DNA of 64,000 nucleotides from an uncultured Pedobacter sp. (GTDB lineage Bacteria; Bacteroidota; Bacteroidia; Sphingobacteriales; Sphingobacteriaceae). The stretch lies in assembly GCF_913776295.1 (NCBI RefSeq), contig NZ_CAJYOJ010000078.1, positions 62,001-126,000 of the forward strand. Direction: 5' to 3'. Of this stretch, positions 35,319 through 43,810 are shown in pieces. Made by a program: the position numbers and the translations under genes. The notes under the pieces were generated by a model that was not told the DNA's origin, searched no databases, and saw nothing but the letters and a program-made list of their open reading frames with translations. Every line of letters starts with the position of its first letter. Position 1 is the stretch's first letter.

Positions 35319-36497
35319 TTAGCCCGGTAAAATCAATACGGTTATCATTTCGTTTTCTTTGAATTGATCTTTTGCTTCATCAAGGCAGATGAGGCAATTG
35401 GCCTGCGCGAAAGAGCTTAATCGGTAAGATTCCTGCGCGTGAAGTGGAGTAACCAGTCCATTTTCATATTTACCTTTCAGAAAATGTGTTAGCCCCAAAG
35501 GTTTAGTATAATCATGAGTAAGCCTGGCCTCAATAGCTATTACATTGTTGCTTTGATGAGATAAAGCTTTAATTGCCGGCAATACATAATTATAATAACA
35601 ACTGAGTACGGATGAAGGATTGCCGGGGAGTCCGAATATGAGTTTTTGATCCTTTGTTCCAAAAAAAAGCGGTTTGCCAGGTTTCTGTTTCACTTTATGG
35701 AAAATCTGTTTGATGCCACAACGTGAAGCTGCGTCAATTACAAAATCATAATCGCCTACACTTACGCCGCCTGTAAGCAGTACAATATCGCTGTTCGTCA
35801 GTGCAGTTTGTAATACTTTTTTAAGGATATCAAGGTTGTCATCGGATGCGCAAACTTCAATTTGTTCGATACCTTCCTGTTTTAAAGCAGCAGACAGCGA
35901 ATAAGAATTTGATTCGTACACCTGCCCAAATCCCAAAACCTCCCCGGGTTGTTGTAATTCCTTTCCTGTTACAATAATCGAGATTTTGGGCATGGGATAA
36001 ACACTAACTTTATTTATGCCGATCCCGGCCAGAAAGCCAATAGCTGCAGGACTAAGAAAATTACCTTGTTCCATTGCCAATGCCCCAGCCTTAATTTCCG
36101 AACCCTGGTCCCGTACATTTAATCCTATTTTTAAATCCGGATCATGTAAGGTGATTTTTCCATCTATTCTCTTGACTTTTTCCTGCATTACAACGGTATC
36201 GGCACCTGTAGGTAGCGGAGCACCGGTAAATATCCTGCTGGTTTCTCCATTTTGTATAATGATTTTGGTCGTTGTTCCGGCAGCCATTTCGCCAATTAAG
36301 CGGAGTTCTTGTGCATGATCTTCAAACTTTAATGCATAACCATCCATTGACGATTGGTTAAATGCCGGGATGTCGTATTTTGCATAAACATTGGCCGCAA
36401 GAACATGTCCCGATGCGTTTGCCAGATCAACTGAAATGGGATTTAGCGTAATGATGTTTTGAGAAATTAGATGTTTTGCTTCTTTAACGCTAATCAT
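35319..36497 (-). CDS. moeA: Molybdopterin molybdenumtransferase MoeA
   Basis: MoeA inserts molybdate into adenylated molybdopterin. The 392-residue protein has the domain order of the family. Conserved motifs include PAFNQSSMDGYA, RIFTGAPLPTGADTVVMQE, VLLTGGVSVGDYDFV and FGLPGNPSSVLSCY. I chose the ATG at 36497 (MISVKEAKHL) because a GGAGG lies 11 bases upstream, whereas the track start is a TTG inside the moaA end. The start overlaps the moaA stop region, so the two are coupled. Confidence 0.94.
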   Translation of the reverse strand: MISVKEAKHLISQNIITLNPISVDLANASGHVLAANVYAKYDIPAFNQSSMDGYALKFEDHAQELRLIGEMAAGTTTKIIIQNGETSRIFTGAPLPTGADTVVMQEKVKRIDGKITLHDPDLKIGLNVRDQGSEIKAGALAMEQGNFLSPAAIGFLAGIGINKVSVYPMPKISIIVTGKELQQPGEVLGFGQVYESNSYSLSAALKQEGIEQIEVCASDDNLDILKKVLQTALTNSDIVLLTGGVSVGDYDFVIDAASRCGIKQIFHKVKQKPGKPLFFGTKDQKLIFGLPGNPSSVLSCYYNYVLPAIKALSHQSNNVIAIEARLTHDYTKPLGLTHFLKGKYENGLVTPLHAQESYRLSSFAQANCLICLDEAKDQFKENEMITVLILPG

Positions 36498-36504
36498 GAA
36501 AATA

Positions 36505-37485
36505 TTATCCTCCAATGGTAATCATACTTCTGTTTTGAATGGTAGTTACATCAATTTTTTCGAAATCACTTACCAACTGTCCGCCTAATGTTTTCTTTTT
36601 GCTCCAAATGGCCGATTGGATGAGTGGAACTACATCTTCATTTTGACGCAATTTGCTCAGCAGATCGGTTTCGCTATCCGAAAACAGGCAGTTTTTTAAT
36701 TTTCCATCCGCAGTCAGGCGCATGCGGTTACAGGTGTTACAAAAAGGATGGGTCATGGTGCTGATAACGGCAAAGGAACCTTCGTGGCCAGGAATCATGT
36801 AACTTTTGGCCGTATCATGAGCTTCGCCCTTAACAGGTAATATCGAAAAATCTTTTTCAATCACAGCCAGTATTTCACCCAAAGAAAACACCTGGTTGCC
36901 CGTCCATTTATTACCACTAAAAGGCATAAATTCAATAAACCTGACCTGGATGGGATTAAATTTGGTCCAACTGATGAAATCGTTGATCTCATTATCGTTA
37001 AGGCCTTTCATCACAACCATATTTATTTTTACCTTTATTTTATGTTGCAAAAGAAGTTCGATATTGCTGCGTATCTGATGGAAAACATCCCGTCTGGTGA
37101 TCATAAAAAACTTTTCAGGTTGTAAGGTATCCAGACTGATGTTAATGGTTTTAATGCCCGCTTCTTTTAATACGGGCAACATTTCAGCAATGCGGGTTCC
37201 GTTTGTGGTCATCACCAGTTCTACCGGAAGTTTGCCCAGCGCCGCCATAATTTGGGCTGCATCCTTTCTTACCAAAGGTTCGCCACCGGTAAGCCTGATT
37301 TTTTTTACGCCGTTGGCCACGAAAATCTCCGCCAGTTTGATAATTTCGTTGGTTTGCATGAGTCGCGACGAAGGAGTAAAATCGTACTCTTCTTCGGGCA
37401 TGCAATAAAAACAGCGAAAATTACAGTTATCGGTAAGCGATATCCGCAGGTAATCGTGTATTCTTCCAAAAGAATCTGTTATCAT
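36505..37485 (-). CDS. moaA: GTP 3',8-cyclase MoaA
   Basis: MoaA is a radical SAM enzyme that rearranges GTP to the first molybdenum cofactor intermediate. The 326-residue protein has the radical SAM cluster motif CNFRCFYCMPEEEY near residues 19-32. The second iron-sulfur cluster site is HPFCNTCNRMRLTADGKLKN. It ends in Gly-Gly, a feature required in MoaA. It overlaps the upstream mocA-like gene by 4 bp and the downstream moeA lies just behind it. Confidence 0.96.
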   Translation of the reverse strand: MITDSFGRIHDYLRISLTDNCNFRCFYCMPEEEYDFTPSSRLMQTNEIIKLAEIFVANGVKKIRLTGGEPLVRKDAAQIMAALGKLPVELVMTTNGTRIAEMLPVLKEAGIKTINISLDTLQPEKFFMITRRDVFHQIRSNIELLLQHKIKVKINMVVMKGLNDNEINDFISWTKFNPIQVRFIEFMPFSGNKWTGNQVFSLGEILAVIEKDFSILPVKGEAHDTAKSYMIPGHEGSFAVISTMTHPFCNTCNRMRLTADGKLKNCLFSDSETDLLSKLRQNEDVVPLIQSAIWSKKKTLGGQLVSDFEKIDVTTIQNRSMITIGG

Positions 37486-38072
37486 CGCCGGCTAATTAAA
37501 TGATTATAATCTGTTTCTGTATCAATATCAATCCCTCCCCACTCAAAAACCACTGTTTCCAGATCTTCTGAATATTGTTTTAATATATTTTTTGCTCCCT
37601 CTGCGCCTTTGAGCAATAAAAGCGCTTCAAAATAGTTTTTTTTGAAAAGAACAGGGGTTCCTATTGCATTGTTGTACGTACTGGCAATAATATTTTTACC
37701 TGTTTCTTTCTGCTTTTCAATTAAGTTATTAAAGTTACTCTTTTTTATAAAAGCCTGGTCGGCCACAGCAATAATAATACATTCTACATCGCTATTGTTT
37801 TTGATTAAGGTAGATAAGCCAGCAACAATACTTGAGCCCATTCCGCTTTCCCAGCTTTCATTTATAACAATTTTGATTTCATTGTGCCTGTGGTGTTCAG
37901 CAATTTCTTTTGCGTATGCGCCTAAAACAGTAATAACGGGTTTGCAATCTGTTGCTAAAGCTTCATCAATTACTGTTTGTAAGAGTGTTTTTCCTTTATA
38001 ATCCAAAAGCTGTTTTGGTTTTCCCAAACGGGAGGAATTGCCCGCTGCCAAGATGATGATGCCCGTTTTCAA
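37482..38072 (-). CDS. mocA: MocA-like molybdenum cofactor nucleotidyltransferase
   Basis: A 196-residue NTP-transferase. The N-terminal motif LAAGNSSRLGKPKQLLDYKG is the MocA/MobA type; the KQLL form is usual in MocA, which makes the cytosine dinucleotide cofactor of xanthine-oxidase-type enzymes. Other conserved parts are VLGAYAKEI, SWESGMGSSIVAGL and AVADQAFI. It lies 13 bp from xdhC, a usual partner, and overlaps moaA by 4 bp. MocA versus MobA is inferred from the motif and neighbour. Confidence 0.85.
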   Translation of the reverse strand: MKTGIIILAAGNSSRLGKPKQLLDYKGKTLLQTVIDEALATDCKPVITVLGAYAKEIAEHHRHNEIKIVINESWESGMGSSIVAGLSTLIKNNSDVECIIIAVADQAFIKKSNFNNLIEKQKETGKNIIASTYNNAIGTPVLFKKNYFEALLLLKGAEGAKNILKQYSEDLETVVFEWGGIDIDTETDYNHLISRR

Positions 38073-38085
38073 TGCTCATTACAAT

Positions 38086-39189
38086 TTATTCGTAAACATG
38101 AATCGGTTTTTTCTTATCTTTTAAAAACATAACCGAAGCACCGGTAAATACAGATTTGATCTCTGCCAGGATAGAAATACCAATTTCTGCTGCAGTTTCT
38201 GCACCAATATCAAGCCCGATCGGACCATGCACCCGCATTTCATTTTCGGCTGTTGCCAAATTCAGTTCATCTAACATCCTGAGCAGCTTTTGCCTTGGCC
38301 CTAAAGTACCCACATATGGTGCGTTTGTACCTAACAGATAATGAAGCAGTTTGAGATCATAATTGTAATTATGTGTCATGAGTACGAAAGCCGTTTGATC
38401 ATCTATATGAATATGAGAAAAAAGGCTTTCCGGTTTACTCACTAAAATTCTGGTTGCATTTGGAAAACGTTGAGGTGTAGCATGTGTTGGCCTGCCATCG
38501 ATTACCGTTACTTCCCAACCCAACTGGTCAGCCATTTCTGCCAAAGGCTGTGCATCATTGCCTGCACCGGCTATCATTAATGAAAGGGGTGGTTTTATAA
38601 ATTCCAAAAAGGCGTCAATCTGCTGATTGTTTTGTTTATAAACATTAAAGGAAGAAGTTTTATTTTCAAAAATTTCCCGGATATCTTCAATTACTTCATC
38701 GCTGATTGATTCTGGGATTTTAGAAAGAACAGGTTCATTTCTGAAAAGCATCCCTGTACCCAGTTGATGCCTGTTGCTCAATGAAAAAAATGTTGCCAAT
38801 ACAGCACTTTCCCTTTTGCTTTTCAAAGCAGTTAAAATAGCCATTGGATTTAACTTATCCGTTTCTATAATCGGTTCGAACAAGATATGGATAATGCCAT
38901 TACAGCCCAGCTGGACACCAAATTTGGCATCATCTTCATCAGTGGTATCATAAGTGATAAGCTTATTTTCCTGTTGTACGATCGCTGAAAGTGCTTTCCG
39001 AAGAGCATCTCCCTCTAAGCATCCACCGCTAATGGCACCTGTTAACTGGCCATCTTCAGTAATGAGCATCCTGGCGCCGGGTCTGCGATAGGCAGAACCT
39101 TCTACCTTAACTACAGTTGCCAGAGCAGTTTTTCTATTTTCTTTAGTCGCCTTTTGGTATGCCTTTACAATATCGGTAATTTCTTTCAT
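38086..39189 (-). CDS. xdhC: XdhC/CoxI family molybdenum cofactor maturation protein
   Basis: A 367-residue XdhC-type protein that binds and sulfurates the molybdenum cofactor before insertion in xanthine dehydrogenase-like enzymes. N-terminal XdhC motifs include ATVVKVEGSAYRRPGARM, LTGAISGGCLEGD and the LGCNGIIHILFEP segment. A C-terminal Rossmann domain carries LMIAGAGNDAQPLAEMADQL and a QRFPNATRILV stretch. The ATG at 39189 is used (MKEITDIVKAY). It is the first gene of the cluster on the minus strand, so the promoter should lie just right of it. Confidence 0.9.
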   Translation of the reverse strand: MKEITDIVKAYQKATKENRKTALATVVKVEGSAYRRPGARMLITEDGQLTGAISGGCLEGDALRKALSAIVQQENKLITYDTTDEDDAKFGVQLGCNGIIHILFEPIIETDKLNPMAILTALKSKRESAVLATFFSLSNRHQLGTGMLFRNEPVLSKIPESISDEVIEDIREIFENKTSSFNVYKQNNQQIDAFLEFIKPPLSLMIAGAGNDAQPLAEMADQLGWEVTVIDGRPTHATPQRFPNATRILVSKPESLFSHIHIDDQTAFVLMTHNYNYDLKLLHYLLGTNAPYVGTLGPRQKLLRMLDELNLATAENEMRVHGPIGLDIGAETAAEIGISILAEIKSVFTGASVMFLKDKKKPIHVYE

Positions 39190-39368
39190 TAGGAATCGAT
39201 GCAATAGAAGAGGCAATGTAATGATAATCTATTATAAATTGGTTAAAGCTATAAGGGAAGCTGCAAACTTTAAAGTATTGTGACTGGCAACCTTGCCGTA
39301 AGATGTTACCATCTGACGGATAAAATGAAAGCTGATGATCTTGAATAACAGAAATCTAAATGCTGTGG

Positions 39369-39599
39369 TTAAAAAGGCGCTGAATGAAAAACCTCAAGAT
39401 TGGTACAATGTAAACCAATGCTGTTGAAGAGTTCAGTAATTTCTTTTGTCCAATCTTTTGTCGAATCTACCCGAAGAATTTTATCGGCATCCCACAAATC
39501 AATATTCCATTTAATTTCTTTGAAGTGGCTGTTTAGCAACGGACTGATTACGCTTAATTCGCTGTCTGTAGATACATTTGTTTTGAAAACGGCTATCAT
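39369..39599 (-). CDS. Small hypothetical protein, 76 aa
   Basis: I do not fully recognise this protein. The preferred ATG at 39599 gives 76 residues (MIAVFKTNVSTDSEL...). The alternating strand and helix pattern looks like a small ferredoxin-like fold, similar to heavy-metal-associated domains, but the metal-binding CxxC is absent. The longer track ORF starts 30 codons upstream and is less likely. It is divergent from the ECF sigma factor gene. The function is unknown. Confidence 0.55.
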   Translation of the reverse strand: MIAVFKTNVSTDSELSVISPLLNSHFKEIKWNIDLWDADKILRVDSTKDWTKEITELFNSIGLHCTNLEVFHSAPF

Positions 39600-39784
39600 A
39601 AAGATAATTTTTAGGTTTGTTATGAGCTGTAGACGGACAACTTTAAAAATTACTTTACATCGAAGTGATTTTTTTAAATTTTCGGGCAATCGGTCAATAA
39701 ACCGCTTAAAAAGTCTGAAATAAACTGTAAGGATATTTCAATTTTTACGACTAACATTATATTTATAGGAGTTAATACTAAAAT

Positions 39785-40375
39785 ATGCAAGACGAAACCG
39801 ATAAGCAAGATGTGGTTCATAACCTCCATTTGCATCCATTAAGCTGGGTGGAAAAATATGCCGATTACCTGTTTGGCTTCGCAATGTCGAGAACGAGGGA
39901 TGAAAATACAGCTAAAGATTTAGTCCAGGATACCTTTTTGGCAGCTTTGCAGAAGATAGATGAATTTAAGGGCAACAGTAAAGAAAAAACATGGCTAACT
40001 GCAATTCTTAAAAACAAAATAGCCGATTTTTATCGAAAGCGTTCAGGTAACGGCTTAACGGTAGCGGGTACCGCAGGTGAATTGAGTGATTTTTTTGATC
40101 GAGCATCAGGGCATTGGACCGGAAAAAATTATCCGAGAGCATTTGGTTTAGAAACGTCTAATCCGCTAATGATGAAAGAACTGGGAAATGTATTGAATGA
40201 TTGCCTGACCAAACTTCCTGGTTTATGGTTTTCCGTGTTTTCAATGAAACATATGGACGATCTTGCCTCAGAAATGATCTGTAAAGAATTGAAGCTTACC
40301 AATGCTAATTTTTGGGTAATTATGCACCGGACGAAAACTAACCTAAGAGCCTGTCTTGAAAAAAACTGGAATTAA
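39785..40375 (+). CDS. ECF-family RNA polymerase sigma factor
   Basis: A 196-residue sigma-70 family protein with region 2 (WVEKYADYLFGFAMSRTRDE, DLVQDTFLAALQKID, TWLTAILKNKIADFYRK) and region 4 (GLWFSVFSMKHMDDLASEMI, then a helix-turn-helix). The insertion between regions resembles a Bacteroidota and proteobacterial ECF subfamily. The stop lies 1 bp before the ATG of a small zinc-finger protein, which is probably its anti-sigma factor, and an exported redoxin follows. The regulated stress may be oxidative; that is inference. Confidence 0.88.
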   Translation: MQDETDKQDVVHNLHLHPLSWVEKYADYLFGFAMSRTRDENTAKDLVQDTFLAALQKIDEFKGNSKEKTWLTAILKNKIADFYRKRSGNGLTVAGTAGELSDFFDRASGHWTGKNYPRAFGLETSNPLMMKELGNVLNDCLTKLPGLWFSVFSMKHMDDLASEMICKELKLTNANFWVIMHRTKTNLRACLEKNWN

Positions 40376-40376
40376 T

Positions 40377-40655
40377 ATGATGTGGGCACTAAAAAATATA
40401 ATGAACAATTGCAGGAGGGCCACTTTTTTAACTGAAAAGAAAATAGCCGGAAAAATTACCACAATAGAGCGCATACAGTTGAATTTTCATTTGGCTGCTT
40501 GCCCTTTATGCAGGATTTATCTGCAACAAAGTGTATTGATTAATGAAGCCTTTGTAAGCTTTCAGCATACTAGCTTTACATTGGATGATGCCTTTAAGAA
40601 AAAATTAATCGAAAAAATTGAATTGGAAATAAAAAAAAATAATTTTTTGCTGTAA
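40377..40655 (+). CDS. Putative zinc-finger anti-sigma factor
   Basis: A 92-residue protein from the ATG at 40377. It contains the HLAACPLC pattern (H-x3-C-x2-C, about residues 43-50) with an upstream Cys, as in the zf-HC2 anti-sigma family. There is no membrane segment, so it would be a soluble, redox- or zinc-responsive inhibitor of the sigma factor just upstream. The two genes are separated by 1 bp. The track start (TTG at 40356) overlaps the sigma gene and is less likely. Confidence 0.75.
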   Translation: MMWALKNIMNNCRRATFLTEKKIAGKITTIERIQLNFHLAACPLCRIYLQQSVLINEAFVSFQHTSFTLDDAFKKKLIEKIELEIKKNNFLL

Positions 40656-40703
40656 GGTTAATGCTTTAAGTTCGACTAAGGGATAAAAAATATAAAAACA
40701 TAA

Positions 40704-41285
40704 ATGAAACAAACTATTTTAATTGCAGCAATAGCCGTTGTGCTATCGTTACAAACAAAGGCACAACAGGGTTTGAAAGCGGGTGATAAAGCTCCGGGGT
40801 TTAGTGGAGTAGATCAACACGGCAAAACAGTGACCTTACAAAATGCACTCAAGGCGCACCGCAATGTGGTATTATTTTTTTACCGCGGGCAATGGTGTCC
40901 TTATTGCAATAAACACATTAAGGAACTTCAGGACTCATTAAACTTGTTAACCGAGAAGGATGCTTGTGTTATAGGTGTTACACCCGAAACAAAAGATAAT
41001 ATCGCCAAAACCGTAACAAAAACAAGGGCTGGTTTTTCTATCCTTCAGGATAAAGACGACGATATTATGAAAGCCTACCATGTTAACTTTGTTATGGACG
41101 AAGCAACATTTACAAAATATAAGGGGTATGGGATAAACTTAGAAGAAAACAACGGGAATACCAGGCATACGCTGCCAGTACCAGCAACATATATTATTGA
41201 TCGTTCGGGGAAAATTAAATATGTGCATTTCGATCCCAATTATCAAAAAAGGGCTTCCGTAAGGCTTTTGCTTTCGAAACTTTAG
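40704..41285 (+). CDS. Exported peroxiredoxin-like (redoxin) protein
   Basis: A 193-residue thioredoxin-fold protein with a signal peptide (residues 1-21, ending LQTKAQ). The redoxin/AhpC-TSA domain has APGFSGVDQHGKTVTL and the active site FYRGQWCPYCNKH, with two cysteines two residues apart. It would reduce peroxides or disulfides in the periplasm. It follows the ECF sigma and anti-sigma genes by 48 bp on the same strand, so the three may be one operon responding to oxidative stress. Confidence 0.88.
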   Translation: MKQTILIAAIAVVLSLQTKAQQGLKAGDKAPGFSGVDQHGKTVTLQNALKAHRNVVLFFYRGQWCPYCNKHIKELQDSLNLLTEKDACVIGVTPETKDNIAKTVTKTRAGFSILQDKDDDIMKAYHVNFVMDEATFTKYKGYGINLEENNGNTRHTLPVPATYIIDRSGKIKYVHFDPNYQKRASVRLLLSKL

Positions 41286-41459
41286 GCCAACTTGGTATTA
41301 ATACCTCTTCGGAAAGGGATAAAGTTAGTATGCCAATTAATTATTGTTGAGTTATTACAACCGTTCGATATTCAAATGGCTATTGATAAAGGTTGTCAGC
41401 ATCAATGGATCTTGCCATGGTTAAATGATTAACATCTCATTGTAACATGTGTATTCGCT

Positions 41460-42434
41460 TTACTTACGGGTAAAATCATCCATTAATTTCATGGTAATTA
41501 AGGCATCCTCACCACTACATGGATTTGGTCCTTTATCTAAAAAATAATCAACTACCTTTTCGATCATGGGTTGTTGCACGTGCGCTAAAGGCTCAAATGT
41601 ATATTCATCGGTTTTTTGATCGGTTGTAACCGTAATCTTATTCCCAAAAACGGAGAACCTGATCTGACCTTGGGAACAATAGATGATACAGCTATCGGCC
41701 TGGTCTTGTGGCGCTACAGAGAAACACCAGTTGCCGCTGAAAATAACTCCGCTTTCAAAGAGAATATTCCCTACAACAAGATCATCAGCTTTAGTATTTT
41801 CCTGTTGCCTGGTGGCCAGGCCCATGGCGTTTCTTACTGCGCCGAAATAGTAAGTCATCAGGTCTAATTGATGTGGTGCCAGATCATGAAACAAACCACC
41901 ACCAGAAATAGCTGGGTTAATCCGCCAATTATCGGTTGTTTTTGCAACGAGAGCCGGATTAGGCGATTGAAGCATTTTTAACCGGACAAAACGTACATCG
42001 CCGATCAAATGTGTATCTAACAGCGCTTTAATTTTTAAAAACATGGGTTGAGCACGCCGATAATGTGCTACACAAAGCTTTACTTTTAATTTGTTGGCGG
42101 TATCAGTCATGCGTTGGGCAGATGCAGCATCAAGAGTCATTGGTTTCTCCACATATACCGGCTTTCCTGCTTTTAGGGCCTGAATAGTGTAAGCTTCATG
42201 TGATAATGGTGGAGTAGCAATATAAATGGCATTCACCTCCGGATCGTTAATCAGTTGATCCGCATCATCATACCATTTAGGTACATGATGCCGTTGAGCA
42301 TAATCAGCAGCTTTTGCACCGTTCCGGCGCATTACCGCAACGAGTTTGGACTGGTTTACCTTATTAAAAGCAGGTCCGCTTTTAACTTCGGTCACATCTC
42401 CGCAGCCAATAATGCCCCATCTGATTTCTTTCAT
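41460..42434 (-). CDS. Gfo/Idh/MocA family NAD(P)-dependent oxidoreductase
   Basis: A 324-residue sugar oxidoreductase. The N-terminal Rossmann loop is GIIGCGDVTEVKSGPAF. The conserved EKP motif is in KPVYVEKPMTLDAASAQ, with the catalytic Lys. The C-terminal domain has GGGLFHDLAPHQLDLMTYYF, carrying the His that is usually catalytic. The substrate is probably a sugar, inositol or a related polyol. The gene stands alone. Its upstream region holds a minus-strand terminator-like hairpin at 42509-42534. Confidence 0.88.
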   Translation of the reverse strand: MKEIRWGIIGCGDVTEVKSGPAFNKVNQSKLVAVMRRNGAKAADYAQRHHVPKWYDDADQLINDPEVNAIYIATPPLSHEAYTIQALKAGKPVYVEKPMTLDAASAQRMTDTANKLKVKLCVAHYRRAQPMFLKIKALLDTHLIGDVRFVRLKMLQSPNPALVAKTTDNWRINPAISGGGLFHDLAPHQLDLMTYYFGAVRNAMGLATRQQENTKADDLVVGNILFESGVIFSGNWCFSVAPQDQADSCIIYCSQGQIRFSVFGNKITVTTDQKTDEYTFEPLAHVQQPMIEKVVDYFLDKGPNPCSGEDALITMKLMDDFTRK

Positions 42435-42499
42435 TTTATTTGATTTTAAGAGGCTGAATTTAAAATATTTTCAGATCAATCTTCTGATAGACAATTTTG

Positions 42500-42600
42500 T
42501 AAAAAAAAAGGGATTCACTTTGAGTGTGATCCCTAATCAACTAACCAAACAAATCTATTCCGGAAACCACGCCGGAATCAATGTATAAACGAGAGAACGA
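42500..42600 (-). ncRNA. Candidate minus-strand small RNA with terminator
   Basis: On the minus strand, a 7-bp hairpin (ATTCCGG / CCGGAAT, 42557-42578) is followed by a second hairpin (42509-42534, stem AGGGAT / ATCCCT with an inner CAC / GTG) and a run of nine U. No gene on that strand ends here, since the Gfo/Idh gene starts at 42434. The structure therefore looks like an independent short RNA of about 100 nt, or a leader with attenuator for that gene. No clear promoter box was found. Confidence 0.45.
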
Positions 42601-42702
42601 GGGGATTGTTTTAAAATATTTGTCTTTTTTTATTTTTTCAAAAACGGAAAAAATAAAATGAGTTAATCTGAAATTCATCTCTGCTTTTTTTAGCTTTGTG
42701 TT

Positions 42703-42900
42703 ATGCAAAACCTGTCAGAAAAGCTTCAAATCGATCTTATAGAACTTAAGGCAAAGTACGCCTTTATCATGGAAGAGCTTGAAGTAACATTCGCAGAAGC
42801 TTATTTAGCGAAATTACAAGCCAAACAACGGCTGGCCGAGCAAATGATGATAGAGATGGAACGCATACTAACCGGAGAGGCCGGCGCGCATGAAAATTGA
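42703..42900 (+). CDS. Small helical hypothetical protein, 65 aa
   Basis: I do not recognise this protein. It is almost fully helical and charged (LIELKAKYAFIMEELEVTFA, LAKLQAKQRLAEQMMIEMER) and looks like a small coiled coil, perhaps a dimer. There is no signal peptide or membrane part. It lies upstream of the secreted phosphodiesterase gene on the same strand. The function is unknown. Confidence 0.55.
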   Translation: MQNLSEKLQIDLIELKAKYAFIMEELEVTFAEAYLAKLQAKQRLAEQMMIEMERILTGEAGAHEN

Positions 42901-42959
42901 TCTGTTGGGATAATGAGATCAGTTTCTGATATTGACCTTAACGAAGTCTGCTTTTATTT

Positions 42960-43790
42960 ATGAGTTCAATCAAAATGAAATTATACGCTTTTTTAATCTT
43001 AAGTATTTGTTTTTTAGGTGCTTGTTCATTTAAAATCAACAAGCAGGTTGAATCCAAACGCAGTAGAATATTGCGTGTTATGTCTTATAATATTCACCAT
43101 TGCAATCCGCCATCAAAACAGAAAGAAGGCCTGATCGATGTTGATGCCATTGCCAGGGTAATCGCAAAGCAAAAACCAGATCTGGTAGCCTTGCAGGAGG
43201 TAGATGTGAACACCAAAAGATCGGGTAATGTTAACCAGGCTGTTTTACTGGCAACCCAATTGAAGATGAATTTCTATTTTGGCAAAGCAATTGAACATGA
43301 TGGGGGCGATTATGGCGTAGCCATTTTATCACGTTTTCCTTTATCTGAACAACAGACTTTTAAGCTGCCCAAAAATAATGAAGCCAAAGCAGAGCAAAGG
43401 GTTTTGGCTATTGCAACAATAAAAATTGCCGACGGGCTTTTTGTCCGTTTTGCTTCTACCCATCTTGATGCACAACGTTCTGAAGATAATCGTATCCTTC
43501 AGGCTAAAGAGATCAACCGGTTAACCGCAAAAGAAACCTTACCTCTAATTCTTGCCGGTGATTTAAATGCTGAGCCAGGTGCAGAACCTGTTAAGATATT
43601 TGATTCAAGTTTTACCAGAACATGTAGCGATTGTGGTTTTACCATTCCGGTGGTTAACCCGCGGAAGACCATTGATCATGTTGGTTTTAAAACCGGAAGT
43701 CCTTTTAAAATTGTTTCCCACGAGGTTATTCCCGAACGTTATGCCTCAGATCATTTGCCGATCATTGCCCTGCTCGAACTGGAAAAGTAA
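42960..43790 (+). CDS. Lipoprotein of the endonuclease/exonuclease/phosphatase family
   Basis: A 276-residue protein with a lipoprotein signal (ILSICFLGACSF, lipobox LGAC) and an EEP domain. Metal and catalytic motifs are VMSYNIHHC, VALQEVDVNTKRSG, GDLNAEPGAEP and ASDHLPI, with the general-base His in the last. Such lipoproteins cleave phosphodiester or phosphomonoester bonds, e.g. in DNA, sphingomyelin or phospholipid. The substrate is unknown. It is convergent with the alpha/beta hydrolase gene. Confidence 0.88.
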   Translation: MSSIKMKLYAFLILSICFLGACSFKINKQVESKRSRILRVMSYNIHHCNPPSKQKEGLIDVDAIARVIAKQKPDLVALQEVDVNTKRSGNVNQAVLLATQLKMNFYFGKAIEHDGGDYGVAILSRFPLSEQQTFKLPKNNEAKAEQRVLAIATIKIADGLFVRFASTHLDAQRSEDNRILQAKEINRLTAKETLPLILAGDLNAEPGAEPVKIFDSSFTRTCSDCGFTIPVVNPRKTIDHVGFKTGSPFKIVSHEVIPERYASDHLPIIALLELEK

Positions 43791-43810
43791 GAGAAACGAG
43801 ATGACTTAGG

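Noticed and set aside
39400-39723. 107-aa plus-strand ORF
   Set aside because: Opposite-strand shadow of the 76-aa gene; the gene on the minus strand has the better start and pattern.
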